Assembly (NCBI GenBank): GCA_018676275.1
Contig: JABHFC010000361.1
Location: forward strand, 1-7,726
Length of the DNA: 7,726 bases
Direction of reading: 5' to 3'
Source: Gammaproteobacteria bacterium
GTDB lineage: Bacteria > Pseudomonadota > Gammaproteobacteria > Eutrophobiales > Eutrophobiaceae
Shown here: positions 1-6,581 of the stretch, piece after piece
How positions within the stretch are numbered: position 1 is the first letter of the stretch
How the letters are laid out: every line of letters starts with the position of its first letter
Notes under the pieces: model-generated
Seen by the model: only the letters and a program-made list of their open reading frames with translations
Database searches by the model: none
Told to the model about the DNA's origin: nothing
Made by a program: the position numbers and the translations under genes

Positions 1-212
1 TAATATTAAGAGAATCAATTATTTACTTCAGATCGCATATTAGGTGTCTACTCTTTGAAGATAAGCATCACAGTAGAGTGTGTAAAAAATTGTCTAGATA
101 GATTTGATCCTGAATAAAAAATTAACGTGAAATTTCTTATAAAAACGTATTCAATACCCCTGTCCCTGACTAAACAGAAAAAATAATACGGAAAAATGAA
201 CACAGGAAGTAA

Positions 213-1352
213 ATGTGTCGTTGTGAAAAACCGTTGGCCAGCACCATTATGAGCTTCTCAATACGACATTTTCTAATCTTTTGCATTATCTCTCTGCAAT
301 CGCTTACCGCTATTGCCGACTCAAACACCGACGCTGCATCATTTAATAAAGCGTATAAGCAATATCAGCACTTTGACAAAGCGGATAGACCCGACAAGGC
401 ACTTCCGTACGCAAAGCAGGCATATGAATTGGGTCTCTCGTTATTTGGTGAGAACGACACTAAAACTGCAGCCCTCGCATACAACTACGGCAGCGTATTG
501 CTTGAAACCAGAAACACGAAAGAAGCTGAAGTAATTCTGAAGACAACTCTTGATTTATATGAAACGGCATATGGAAAGCAGGGACTAGAACTTATTGACC
601 CCTTGATGTCTCTGGGACATGCGAATGCCGAGTACGGTAATAGCCGTTATCAAAAAAAGTACTATAGCCGAGCACTTTCAATCGCAGAAAAGCACAAAGG
701 GGGTAAATCAATTCTCTACGCTGATTTATTACTAGAAGCGGGCAGAGAAACAATGCATCGTTCACAAACTAAGGATAGTGGACGTTATCTCGTTAAATCC
801 CATAAACTTTACCAGAGTAATTACGGAACTGGTCATCCAAAAACAGGGGCTGCGGCTTTTCTAATTGGCACATATGAGTTGGCGCGAAAAAGATACGGGA
901 AAGCGAAGAAGTATTTTCTTGAATCTTTGAATACCTTTGAAAACCCTGACCAACCCTCTAGTCAGGCTGAGATGGCTACGCATGCCTTTCTTGTCGAGGT
1001 TTATGAAGAGCTAAACGAACCAGAGAAATCCACCGAACATTGTTTGGCCATTGGTCGCATGACTCCATATGACCCCGATCAAGAATATAGACCGCTCTAT
1101 AAAAGACAACCGAAATACCCGATGAGCGCTCTACGAACTGGCCACGAAGGGCATGCAATTGTGGAGTTTACTGTGGGCTCCAACGGTATGGTCTATGATG
1201 CAAAAGCGATTGAATCATCTGGCTCTAAAAGTTTTGAAAACGCGGCAGTGGAGGCGGCAAAACAATTTCGTTACGCTCCTCGTTTTGTCGATGGTGAGCC
1301 AGTACCAACAGAGGGTGTACAAAATATGATTACCTTCGAAATAGCCGACTAA
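213..1352 (+). CDS. Exported TPR protein with TonB C-terminal domain
   Basis: Probable periplasmic or envelope-anchored protein of 379 aa. A hydrophobic segment at about residues 18-35 ends in an AIA-D signal-peptidase-like site. Helical TPR-like repeats follow at about 44-275 (for example the stretches around 62-79, 86-120 and 212-242, with regularly spaced Ala/Gly/Tyr). Residues about 293-378 match a TonB C-terminal fold: a QPKYP-type start, then EGHAIVEFTV, an IESSG turn, FENAAVEAA and a FRYAP strand. Classical TonB has an inner-membrane anchor and a Pro-rich spacer; here TPRs replace the spacer, so energy transduction to a receptor is not assured. The domain may instead bind peptidoglycan or partner proteins. 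ATG 213 has a good Shine-Dalgarno (AGGA at 204-207). ATG 249 would give a more standard signal peptide but lacks a ribosome site. Positions 1-212 hold no gene I can support. The gene converges on the redox gene with 12 nt between stops. Confidence 0.85.
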   Translation: MCRCEKPLASTIMSFSIRHFLIFCIISLQSLTAIADSNTDAASFNKAYKQYQHFDKADRPDKALPYAKQAYELGLSLFGENDTKTAALAYNYGSVLLETRNTKEAEVILKTTLDLYETAYGKQGLELIDPLMSLGHANAEYGNSRYQKKYYSRALSIAEKHKGGKSILYADLLLEAGRETMHRSQTKDSGRYLVKSHKLYQSNYGTGHPKTGAAAFLIGTYELARKRYGKAKKYFLESLNTFENPDQPSSQAEMATHAFLVEVYEELNEPEKSTEHCLAIGRMTPYDPDQEYRPLYKRQPKYPMSALRTGHEGHAIVEFTVGSNGMVYDAKAIESSGSKSFENAAVEAAKQFRYAPRFVDGEPVPTEGVQNMITFEIAD

Positions 1353-1364
1353 GCCTTATCCAAT

Positions 1365-2534
1365 TTAGAAAAGTAATTGTGGTGAGAACAACATCAGCAA
1401 GCCGAGCAGGAAAATTACCGCCCCACTCAATAATTTCAACCAACGCCCTGAGGACTCCTGTAATTTGCTACTGCCAAGCGTATAGACAGCAATGCCAACC
1501 ATGATGCCGTCATCAAACATGTAGGCGATGTTGTACAGTAGCAGGTAAGCATAATACTCAAACCACTGCAGTCCACGATTTGCGAGGATTTGCGTATACA
1601 GGGCCGGCAGTCCTGCGGTACACAGTAACTCTACAAGGTTGACGAGGACAGCGAGAATAACAACACCACATAGAGCGCCAAACAGGTCTTCTGCATTCAG
1701 GACACGTCGTATGCGCGTATAGATCGGTTGTTTGGCTGAATCCGGAATGCTCAACGACACGCCCCTGCCGAAGGCGAGATAATCTTTCATATGTATTGCG
1801 CCTATCAGTATGGCAATGATGCCGAGGAAGAGTTGCAGCAATCTCGAATAACCAATAATAAGAAACATGTTCAGCCAGGCAGCCATGAACGCAAAATAGA
1901 CGAGACCACTTACCAGCACGAATATTCCTGCCACCAGCAGAATACGTCGTCGGTCCTGAAGGTGAACAAGCAGTGACAGCAGCATCAACAGGACCCACAT
2001 GGCACAGGGGTTAAAACCATCTACCAGTCCGATTAAAATCGTAAATACCGGTAGACCAAGTGAAGAAACTTTTACGGTTCCGATCCAGGGCGCGGTAATT
2101 TGATCATCTGCCCCTGAGTGTTCTCCTGTGTTTAGCAATCCCAACCATTGCTTGATTGTTGCCCCCGATGTTTGAGCATTATCAAAGCCGACCATTACCT
2201 GCTCACAAACTTGTATCAGGGGCACACCCGGTCGTTCAATTTCATGTTGTTCATTTAATCGAATAAATTGTTCAAGAACGAGATCATTTTCATTTATGTC
2301 ATGGGCAATAATTTCGAGCTGGGAATACTGTTCCTTCAACTCGTCAAGAAAGAGGTATGCCTTTGCGCAATGGGGACAACCCTTTTTCGAATAGATTTCA
2401 AGCTTGTTACAGCTATCGACAGACAAGCCCGTATCGTCTGCGGATAAAGCCGGCAGACTGAAACCCGACAGGAGGCTGAGCACTACTAGTGATCTGATAA
2501 ATAGCTGCATATAAGGACAATTACCTTGCGTCAT
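1365..2534 (-). CDS. Thioredoxin/glutaredoxin-like domain fused to CcdA/DsbD-like membrane domain
   Basis: Predicted thiol-disulfide relay at the inner membrane. A signal peptide (about residues 9-32) is followed by a thioredoxin-fold domain (about 43-132) with a C53-P-H-C56 active site and a GVP cis-proline motif near 103-105. A multi-helix membrane domain occupies about 157-388 with roughly six to seven segments. It carries NPCA (C177) and LCTAGLP (C305), matching the paired transmembrane cysteines of CcdA/DsbD that carry electrons from cytoplasmic thioredoxin to the periplasm. The order, with the thioredoxin fold before the membrane part and no C-terminal thioredoxin domain, differs from canonical DsbD. 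The periplasmic client is not evident; cytochrome c maturation, disulfide isomerisation and metal handling are all possible. Start: 2534 is the longest, but ATG 2510 (Met9) gives a cleaner signal peptide and a better leader from the predicted promoter. Neither has a strong ribosome site. Confidence 0.85.
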   Translation of the reverse strand: MTQGNCPYMQLFIRSLVVLSLLSGFSLPALSADDTGLSVDSCNKLEIYSKKGCPHCAKAYLFLDELKEQYSQLEIIAHDINENDLVLEQFIRLNEQHEIERPGVPLIQVCEQVMVGFDNAQTSGATIKQWLGLLNTGEHSGADDQITAPWIGTVKVSSLGLPVFTILIGLVDGFNPCAMWVLLMLLSLLVHLQDRRRILLVAGIFVLVSGLVYFAFMAAWLNMFLIIGYSRLLQLFLGIIAILIGAIHMKDYLAFGRGVSLSIPDSAKQPIYTRIRRVLNAEDLFGALCGVVILAVLVNLVELLCTAGLPALYTQILANRGLQWFEYYAYLLLYNIAYMFDDGIMVGIAVYTLGSSKLQESSGRWLKLLSGAVIFLLGLLMLFSPQLLF

Positions 2535-2547
2535 TATTTTAATTGAT

Positions 2548-2573
2548 TGTCATTATCCCATTCTGAAATGACA
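2548..2573. repeat. Operator-like inverted repeat in divergent intergenic region
   Basis: TGTCATT (2548-2554) and AATGACA (2567-2573) form a perfect 7-bp inverted repeat with a 12-bp spacer, and the TGACAT unit is repeated in tandem (2569-2574 and 2575-2580). The left arm overlaps the candidate -10 of the redox gene, as expected for a repressor or activator site. The cognate regulator is unknown and no regulator gene is nearby. Confidence 0.3.
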
Positions 2574-2580
2574 TTGACAT
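2552..2580 (-). promoter_or_regulatory. Candidate sigma70 promoter for the redox gene
   Basis: Read on the minus strand, ATGTCA (2575-2580, 4 of 6 to TTGACA) and GATAAT (2552-2557, 5 of 6 to TATAAT) are separated by 17 bp. Transcription would start near 2545, leaving about 10 nt before ATG 2534 or about 35 nt before ATG 2510. The second spacing is more usual and favours the shorter protein. This is judged by eye against the consensus. Confidence 0.4.
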
Positions 2581-2692
2581 TATGTATGCGACCCATCACC
2601 GGAACTCCCGCAAAATGCCGCAGCAACAAGAAGAACAAAACTGTGACGAAAGGATTAGAATAGCCCTCCAGAATAATATTTATGAGCCAAGC

Positions 2693-3556
2693 ATGCTGAG
2701 CCTCGGGCAAACCTACACCTTACGCGTATTAAAAATGACTGATCAGGGCGCCTATGTGGACGGGGAGAACCTCGGCGAAATCCTGTTGCCGGGCAAATAT
2801 TGTCCCCCCGGTCTGGCGGTAGACAGTCAGGTGTCCGTTTTCCTTTATCAGGATTCTGAAACCGAGCTCATTGTCACGACGCAAACACCCAAAGTACAGG
2901 TGGGGGAATTCGCTTACCTGAAAGTTGTTGCCAACACAGATTACGGTACTTTTATGGACTGGGGTCTGGACAAAGACTTGCTGGCACCTTTTGGCGAGCA
3001 ACACAGGCCAATGGAGGTGGGTCGATCCTATCTGGTGTATGTCTATTTGAACAAGGCTGATGGCAGAATCACCGCTTCATCCAAAGTAGAAAAGTTTCTT
3101 GATACTCAGGCGCCACACGACTTCGCACCCGGCCAACAGGTTGACCTTATCATCGCAAACACCACTGATCTGGGCTTTAAGGCCATTATCAATCACAGCC
3201 ATTGGGGACTACTGTACAAGGATGAGGTGAATGAACGGCTTAGTTTTGGTCAATCAAGGCGTGGTTTCATTAAGTTTGTACGACCTGATGGCAAGATTGA
3301 TCTGGCGCTCAGGGAGGAACAAGACACACGCGACCACTACACCATGACAATCGTTAATTACCTCAAGGAGCACGATGGCTTTGCAGCCGCGCATGACAAA
3401 ACAGATCCTGAGATAATCCAGGAGCTTTTTGGTATGAGTAAAAAGTCCTTCAAAAAAGTGATCGGCAGACTCTACAAACAGCGTATTATTATGATCGAAG
3501 CTGATGGTATTCGCCTCAACACTCAGGCCACCAAGCCAACAAAAAACGGGACTTAA
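2693..3556 (+). CDS. yitL: CvfB/YitL-family S1 RNA-binding protein with C-terminal winged helix
   Basis: Probable cytoplasmic RNA-binding regulator of the CvfB family; in Staphylococcus aureus CvfB is an RNA-binding virulence regulator. From ATG 2693 the protein is 287 aa, close to the family's usual size. Three S1-like OB domains lie at about residues 1-63 (opening MLSLGQTYTLRV, with the family's QGAYVDGENLGEILLP pattern), 66-135 (YGTFMDWGLDKDLLAPF) and 141-208 (LGFKAIINHSHWGLLYKDEV). A winged-helix tail at about 213-278 contains EIIQELFGMSKKSFKKVIGRLYKQRII. The frame stays open upstream to ATG 2582, which would add 37 polar, low-complexity residues that I do not recognise as part of the family; none of ATG 2582, 2615 or 2693 has a convincing ribosome site, so 2693 rests on family length. 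The 3' end carries an A_AAA_AAC heptamer and its stop lies 2 nt before the apparent yehS start. Confidence 0.85.
   Translation: MLSLGQTYTLRVLKMTDQGAYVDGENLGEILLPGKYCPPGLAVDSQVSVFLYQDSETELIVTTQTPKVQVGEFAYLKVVANTDYGTFMDWGLDKDLLAPFGEQHRPMEVGRSYLVYVYLNKADGRITASSKVEKFLDTQAPHDFAPGQQVDLIIANTTDLGFKAIINHSHWGLLYKDEVNERLSFGQSRRGFIKFVRPDGKIDLALREEQDTRDHYTMTIVNYLKEHDGFAAAHDKTDPEIIQELFGMSKKSFKKVIGRLYKQRIIMIEADGIRLNTQATKPTKNGT
3541..3547 (+). promoter_or_regulatory. Candidate -1 ribosomal frameshift heptamer A_AAA_AAC
   Basis: The heptamer AAAAAAC is phased exactly as X_XXY_YYZ in the yitL frame (zero-frame codons AAA 3542-3544 and AAC 3545-3547), two sense codons before the TAA at 3554-3556. A -1 shift enters the frame that continues as CGG GAC TTA ACT ATT into yehS and stays open to 4044. 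The product would be about 450 aa (285 YitL residues from ATG 2693 plus 165). No strong stem-loop lies at the usual 5-9 nt distance; the nearest inverted repeat I see is CGCTA/TAGCG at 3589-3610. The sequence and phase are certain, the function is inferred. Confidence 0.4.
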
Positions 3557-3558
3557 CT

Positions 3559-4044
3559 ATTAACAATAACGACATTCTCCGCCGACTGCGCTATGCATTT
3601 GATTTTAGCGATTCGAAAATGATCGCCGTCTTCGCCCAGGCGGAGCTTGAAGTAAGCCGCAGCCAGGTAAGTGACTGGTTAAAAAAGGATGAAGATCCCG
3701 AACAGCAGCCCTGCGATGACAGGACTTTGGCCTGCTACTTAAATGGTCTGATTAACGAGATGCGCGGCAAGAAAGAAGGTACACAACCGCAACCGGAAGA
3801 CAAACTCGACAACAACATTATCTTCAGGAAACTCAAGATAGCCCTCAACCTGCAGGCTGATGACATATTAGAAATTCTTGCGCTTGTCGATATTAAGATA
3901 AGCAGGCATGAGCTCAGCGCATTTTTCAGAAAGAAAGGGCACAAGCATTACAGAGTGTGCCAGGAACAAATCCTGAGAAAATTCCTGCACGGTATCCAGT
4001 TAAAATATCGGGACGATACAGAGACTGAAGATAAGGCAGACTAG
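3559..4044 (+). CDS. yehS: DUF1456 (YehS-family) protein, apparent ATT start
   Basis: Small cytoplasmic protein of unknown biochemical role in the DUF1456 family, typified by E. coli YehS (about 156 aa). Two homologous halves are visible: INNNDILRRLRYAFDF through WLKKDED and YLNGLINEMRG (about residues 1-70), and LDNNIIFRKLKIALNL through LSAFFRKKGHKHYRVC and LRKFLHGIQLKYR (about 84-152). The first ATG in frame (3619) would delete the first helix and has no ribosome site. Translating upstream restores the family N-terminus NNDILRRLRYA, and the codon that aligns with the family's initiator Met is ATT at 3559. The frame is open back to a TGA at 3502 but has no ATG, GTG or TTG in between. GGGA at 3548-3551 sits about 7 nt before the ATT. 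The gene is probably coupled to yitL, whose stop is 2 nt upstream, and may also be reached by frameshifting. Family assignment is strong; the exact start is uncertain. Confidence 0.8.
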   Translation: MNNNDILRRLRYAFDFSDSKMIAVFAQAELEVSRSQVSDWLKKDEDPEQQPCDDRTLACYLNGLINEMRGKKEGTQPQPEDKLDNNIIFRKLKIALNLQADDILEILALVDIKISRHELSAFFRKKGHKHYRVCQEQILRKFLHGIQLKYRDDTETEDKAD

Positions 4045-4072
4045 CTCAGATAAAGGAAAACCCACGAGGCAT

Positions 4073-5998
4073 ATGCATTTATCCATTCGATGGAAGTTGA
4101 TTTTATCTATTGTTTTCCCTTTGATAGTGATCTCGGTGGTAGTTGTATGGTTCACTCTCGACGTCATTTACGAAACTGCAAAGAACAGATTGCACCGACA
4201 GGCAACCGACATTGCACGTGTTCAGGCAGCACAGCTGGATGGAAAGTTTCTGGCAGTGGCTCAAGTCGCCAAAAGCACAGCGGCCTATCTTGAAATATCT
4301 CCCGACCTGAGTGAAGAACAACTGTATGACTTATTGAGAGCAAATTTGCAGCAAAATCCGCTGGCCTATGGTTCGGCGATAGCATTTGAGCCCTATCAAT
4401 ATAGTCCAGACAGGGCGCTGTACTCTCCTTACGTTTACCGTGACGGTGATACAACCCGCTCCATTAACGTTGCTACCGAGTCTTACGATTATTCTAATGG
4501 CGGCTGGGAATGGTATTCCCGACCAAGGTTATTTGGTCATCCAATATGGACAGAACCTTTTTACGATGAAGGTGCAGGAAACATATTGATGGTTACTTAT
4601 TCGGTGCCGTTCTATGTAGACAGTAAGTTTCGAGGAGTAGTAACGATTGATGTTGAGCTGGAGGCATTACAACGTCAAATTGACCTGGAGAATATAAAAG
4701 GATTGCCCTATGTGATTGTCAGTACTGCCGGTAGTTTTATTTCACACCCAAACCCTGATTTCATAATGACTGAGTCTATTCAAAGTCGCGCTGAAAAGAT
4801 TAATAGCCCCGAGTATCTGAATTTCATTGAAAGAATTCTTCACAAGGAGATAGGTGTACAGGAATTACATGGGGTAACTCTCGGTGGCATGCAAACAGAC
4901 AGCACTACCTGGATATTTTATGCGCCAATAATATCAACAGGCTGGGCCTTTTCTACTTCGGTATCCGAGTCTGAAATGACCAGTGATATCAGGTCACAAT
5001 TAGCAAAAGGTGTACTGGGCATTGTTATATTACTGGGCCTGGTAATTGTATGTGTGCTTCTGGTAAGCACCAGTCTGACAAGACCGATTTCAAAACTGGC
5101 TAATGCGGTAGCGCGACTTGGTGCAGGTCAACTTGATTCAAAAGTAAGCGGAATCACTTCAAAAGATGAAATTGGTCAGCTAGCCACAGGCTTTAATTCA
5201 ATGCTGGATCAACTTAACAAGAATATTAAATCACTTGGTCGGGAAATGGCTGCCCGCGAACTTGTCGAAAACGAACTGACTGTTGGTCGGGATATTCAAT
5301 CTTCGCTGTTGCCCAGCATCTTTCCCCCGTTTCCTGAACGTAAGGAGTTTGAACTTCACGCGGTTAACCAGGCTGCCAGACATGTGGCCGGTGATTTCTT
5401 TGATTTTTTCTTTGTTAATCAGGAAAAACTGGTGATGGTAATGGCTGACGTTTCCGGTAAGGGCGTACCTGCGGCAATGGTTATGGCAGTCGCGCGGACC
5501 ATTATCCGAAATCTTGCCAATGCAGGTGCCTCGCCTGCTGAAATCCTGTTGGAAACCAATCGTCTCTTGCTTGAAAACAATAGCCCGTCGATTTTCATTA
5601 CCATGGTTATAGCTTGCTATGAACCGACGACAGGAAGACTGGTTTATTCGAATGCCGGACACCATCCACCCTACAGAATAACCAAACAGGGAGAAGTGCA
5701 AAAATTTGAAGATGCCAGCGGCACAATCGTCGGTATGCTCGATGATCTCTCCTTTGAAGATAGCGAGACCATAGTTGAAGCCGGTGAGTATATCATTATG
5801 TACACCGACGGAATTTCCGAAGCACGCTCACCAGACGGTGGTTTTTACGGTGAAGAATATTTCGAAGCACTGCTAGCTGCCAATGCAGGTTCTTCAGCCT
5901 GCGAAATTTGTGACCTGACTATAAATGAATTAAACGGATTTCAGGCCGGTAAGTTATCTGATGATATTACCTTGCTGGTTTTCAGGCGCTGCCATTAG
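4073..5998 (+). CDS. Membrane sensor phosphatase: dCache-HAMP-PP2C (SpoIIE/RsbU type)
   Basis: Transmembrane signalling serine phosphatase, 641 aa. Transmembrane helix 1 (about 9-28) leads to a periplasmic double-Cache-like ligand domain (about 33-300, with the WEWYSRP, IWTEPFYDEG and VVTIDVEL signatures). Transmembrane helix 2 (about 312-332), a HAMP domain (about 333-385, TRPISKLANAV and DEIGQLATGFN) and a short linker helix follow. The PP2C/SpoIIE domain (about 402-638) has the metal-binding acidic residues in place: GDFFD (D441, D444), ADVSGKG (D459), YTDG (D579) and SDD (D630, D631), plus NAGHHPPY. It is therefore expected to be active. In characterised relatives such enzymes dephosphorylate STAS-domain anti-sigma-factor antagonists in partner switching, but no STAS or RsbW-like gene lies in the window, so the substrate is unknown. 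GAGG at 4066-4069 precedes the ATG by only 3 nt. The gene begins 28 nt after yehS and may share its transcript. Confidence 0.93.
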   Translation: MHLSIRWKLILSIVFPLIVISVVVVWFTLDVIYETAKNRLHRQATDIARVQAAQLDGKFLAVAQVAKSTAAYLEISPDLSEEQLYDLLRANLQQNPLAYGSAIAFEPYQYSPDRALYSPYVYRDGDTTRSINVATESYDYSNGGWEWYSRPRLFGHPIWTEPFYDEGAGNILMVTYSVPFYVDSKFRGVVTIDVELEALQRQIDLENIKGLPYVIVSTAGSFISHPNPDFIMTESIQSRAEKINSPEYLNFIERILHKEIGVQELHGVTLGGMQTDSTTWIFYAPIISTGWAFSTSVSESEMTSDIRSQLAKGVLGIVILLGLVIVCVLLVSTSLTRPISKLANAVARLGAGQLDSKVSGITSKDEIGQLATGFNSMLDQLNKNIKSLGREMAARELVENELTVGRDIQSSLLPSIFPPFPERKEFELHAVNQAARHVAGDFFDFFFVNQEKLVMVMADVSGKGVPAAMVMAVARTIIRNLANAGASPAEILLETNRLLLENNSPSIFITMVIACYEPTTGRLVYSNAGHHPPYRITKQGEVQKFEDASGTIVGMLDDLSFEDSETIVEAGEYIIMYTDGISEARSPDGGFYGEEYFEALLAANAGSSACEICDLTINELNGFQAGKLSDDITLLVFRRCH

Positions 5999-6053
5999 TG
6001 CTTATGTTAGTCGCTGGCATGTATGCGCCAATTTTCAGAGAAATTAGTTAAGC

Positions 6054-6554
6054 ATGGAAAAAGTATGTGTAAATGACAAGATGCAAAGTGATTACATATA
6101 TGAGTTAGTAGAACCTGTTGGGGAAAATTTCAATGACCAGTTCACTCCCGAGTTAACACCGAAAGAAATGCTTGAACTAGGGGTATTCGGCGGAAAATAT
6201 TTGAATGATTGTAAATACGAATTTCCTGAAGACTGGTTTTTGAATGCAAAGCTAAGTGAAATCAAGAATGTGGGACTGAATTATTTTGTGATAGATGCCT
6301 CGCAATCTTTAAGTGAATGGAGAAAAAAAGGGTGGATTCATCCCCAGGACCCGCGAGGTTGGTTTCAGTGGTATTGCAGATATTTTATGGGCAGGCGCAC
6401 GGCGGAGGAAGATCAACGCCAAATAAAACGCTGGCGAGCATTCAGGCGTCATGCAGGAGCCATAAAAAAGTACTGTGAGCCATATGATTTTGAATGTAGA
6501 AAAAAACAAAGACAGGCCTTGTTACACTGGGCCTATGATGCACGAAATTTATAA
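6054..6554 (+). CDS. Conserved-looking Trp/Cys-rich protein of unknown function
   Basis: A 166-aa soluble-looking protein with no signal peptide or membrane segment. I cannot assign a function. It has seven tryptophans (61, 89, 94, 103, 106, 127, 159) and five cysteines (5, 53, 108, 141, 148). Dense motif-like blocks stand out: LGVFGGKYLNDC (42-53), EFPEDWF (56-62), WRKKGWIHPQDPRGWFQWYC (89-108), GRRTAEEDQRQIKRW (113-127) and a basic tail ending RQALLHWAYDARNL. Such aromatic-glycine blocks suggest a real folded domain, and the pattern resembles uncharacterised proteins I have seen in diverse bacteria and eukaryotes, though I cannot name a family. The C-terminal half is strongly basic, so nucleic-acid binding is conceivable but unproven. 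ATG 6054 lacks a clear Shine-Dalgarno; ATG 6081 is an alternative start. It lies 55 nt after the phosphatase on the same strand and converges with the hydrolase. Confidence 0.8.
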   Translation: MEKVCVNDKMQSDYIYELVEPVGENFNDQFTPELTPKEMLELGVFGGKYLNDCKYEFPEDWFLNAKLSEIKNVGLNYFVIDASQSLSEWRKKGWIHPQDPRGWFQWYCRYFMGRRTAEEDQRQIKRWRAFRRHAGAIKKYCEPYDFECRKKQRQALLHWAYDARNL

Positions 6555-6573
6555 AAGCCTGGCCGCTATTTTT
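6553..6573. terminator. Weak candidate bidirectional terminator
   Basis: Between the convergent unknown-function gene and the hydrolase, AAAAGC and GCT-A-TTTT can pair around a CTGGCC loop with one bulged A, followed by a T-run on the plus strand and an A/T-rich stretch on the other. The GC core is only about 2 bp, so stability is low. Its position between two stops is the main support. Confidence 0.22.
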
Positions 6574-6581
6574 ACCAAGGT

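Noticed and set aside
137..143. TTATAAA as a -10 element for the TPR/TonB-C gene
   Set aside because: No acceptable -35 lies 16-18 bp upstream, and the region is A/T-rich so matches are expected by chance.
1558..1998. 146-aa minus-strand open frame inside the redox gene
   Set aside because: It overlaps the well-supported CcdA-like domain in another frame and has no recognisable motif or ribosome site.
2656..2661. TAGAAT as a -10 for yitL just ahead of ATG 2693
   Set aside because: It matches 5 of 6, but the -35 position (2633-2638) matches only 1 of 6 and there is no extended -10.
3589..3626. CGCTA/TAGCG and GCGAT/ATCGC hairpins downstream of the slippery heptamer
   Set aside because: Both have 5-bp stems, exclude each other and lie more than 40 nt from the heptamer, too far for a typical stimulator.
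5231..5701. 156-aa minus-strand open frame inside the phosphatase gene
   Set aside because: It lies antisense to the conserved PP2C domain; its composition is that of a shadow frame, with no domain recognised.
6015..6035. TGGC/GCCA hairpin followed by ATTTT after the phosphatase gene, also resembling a sigma54 promoter
   Set aside because: The stem is only 4 bp with an 8-nt loop and four T's. For sigma54, the -24 TGGCA matches but the -12 GC element is out of register.
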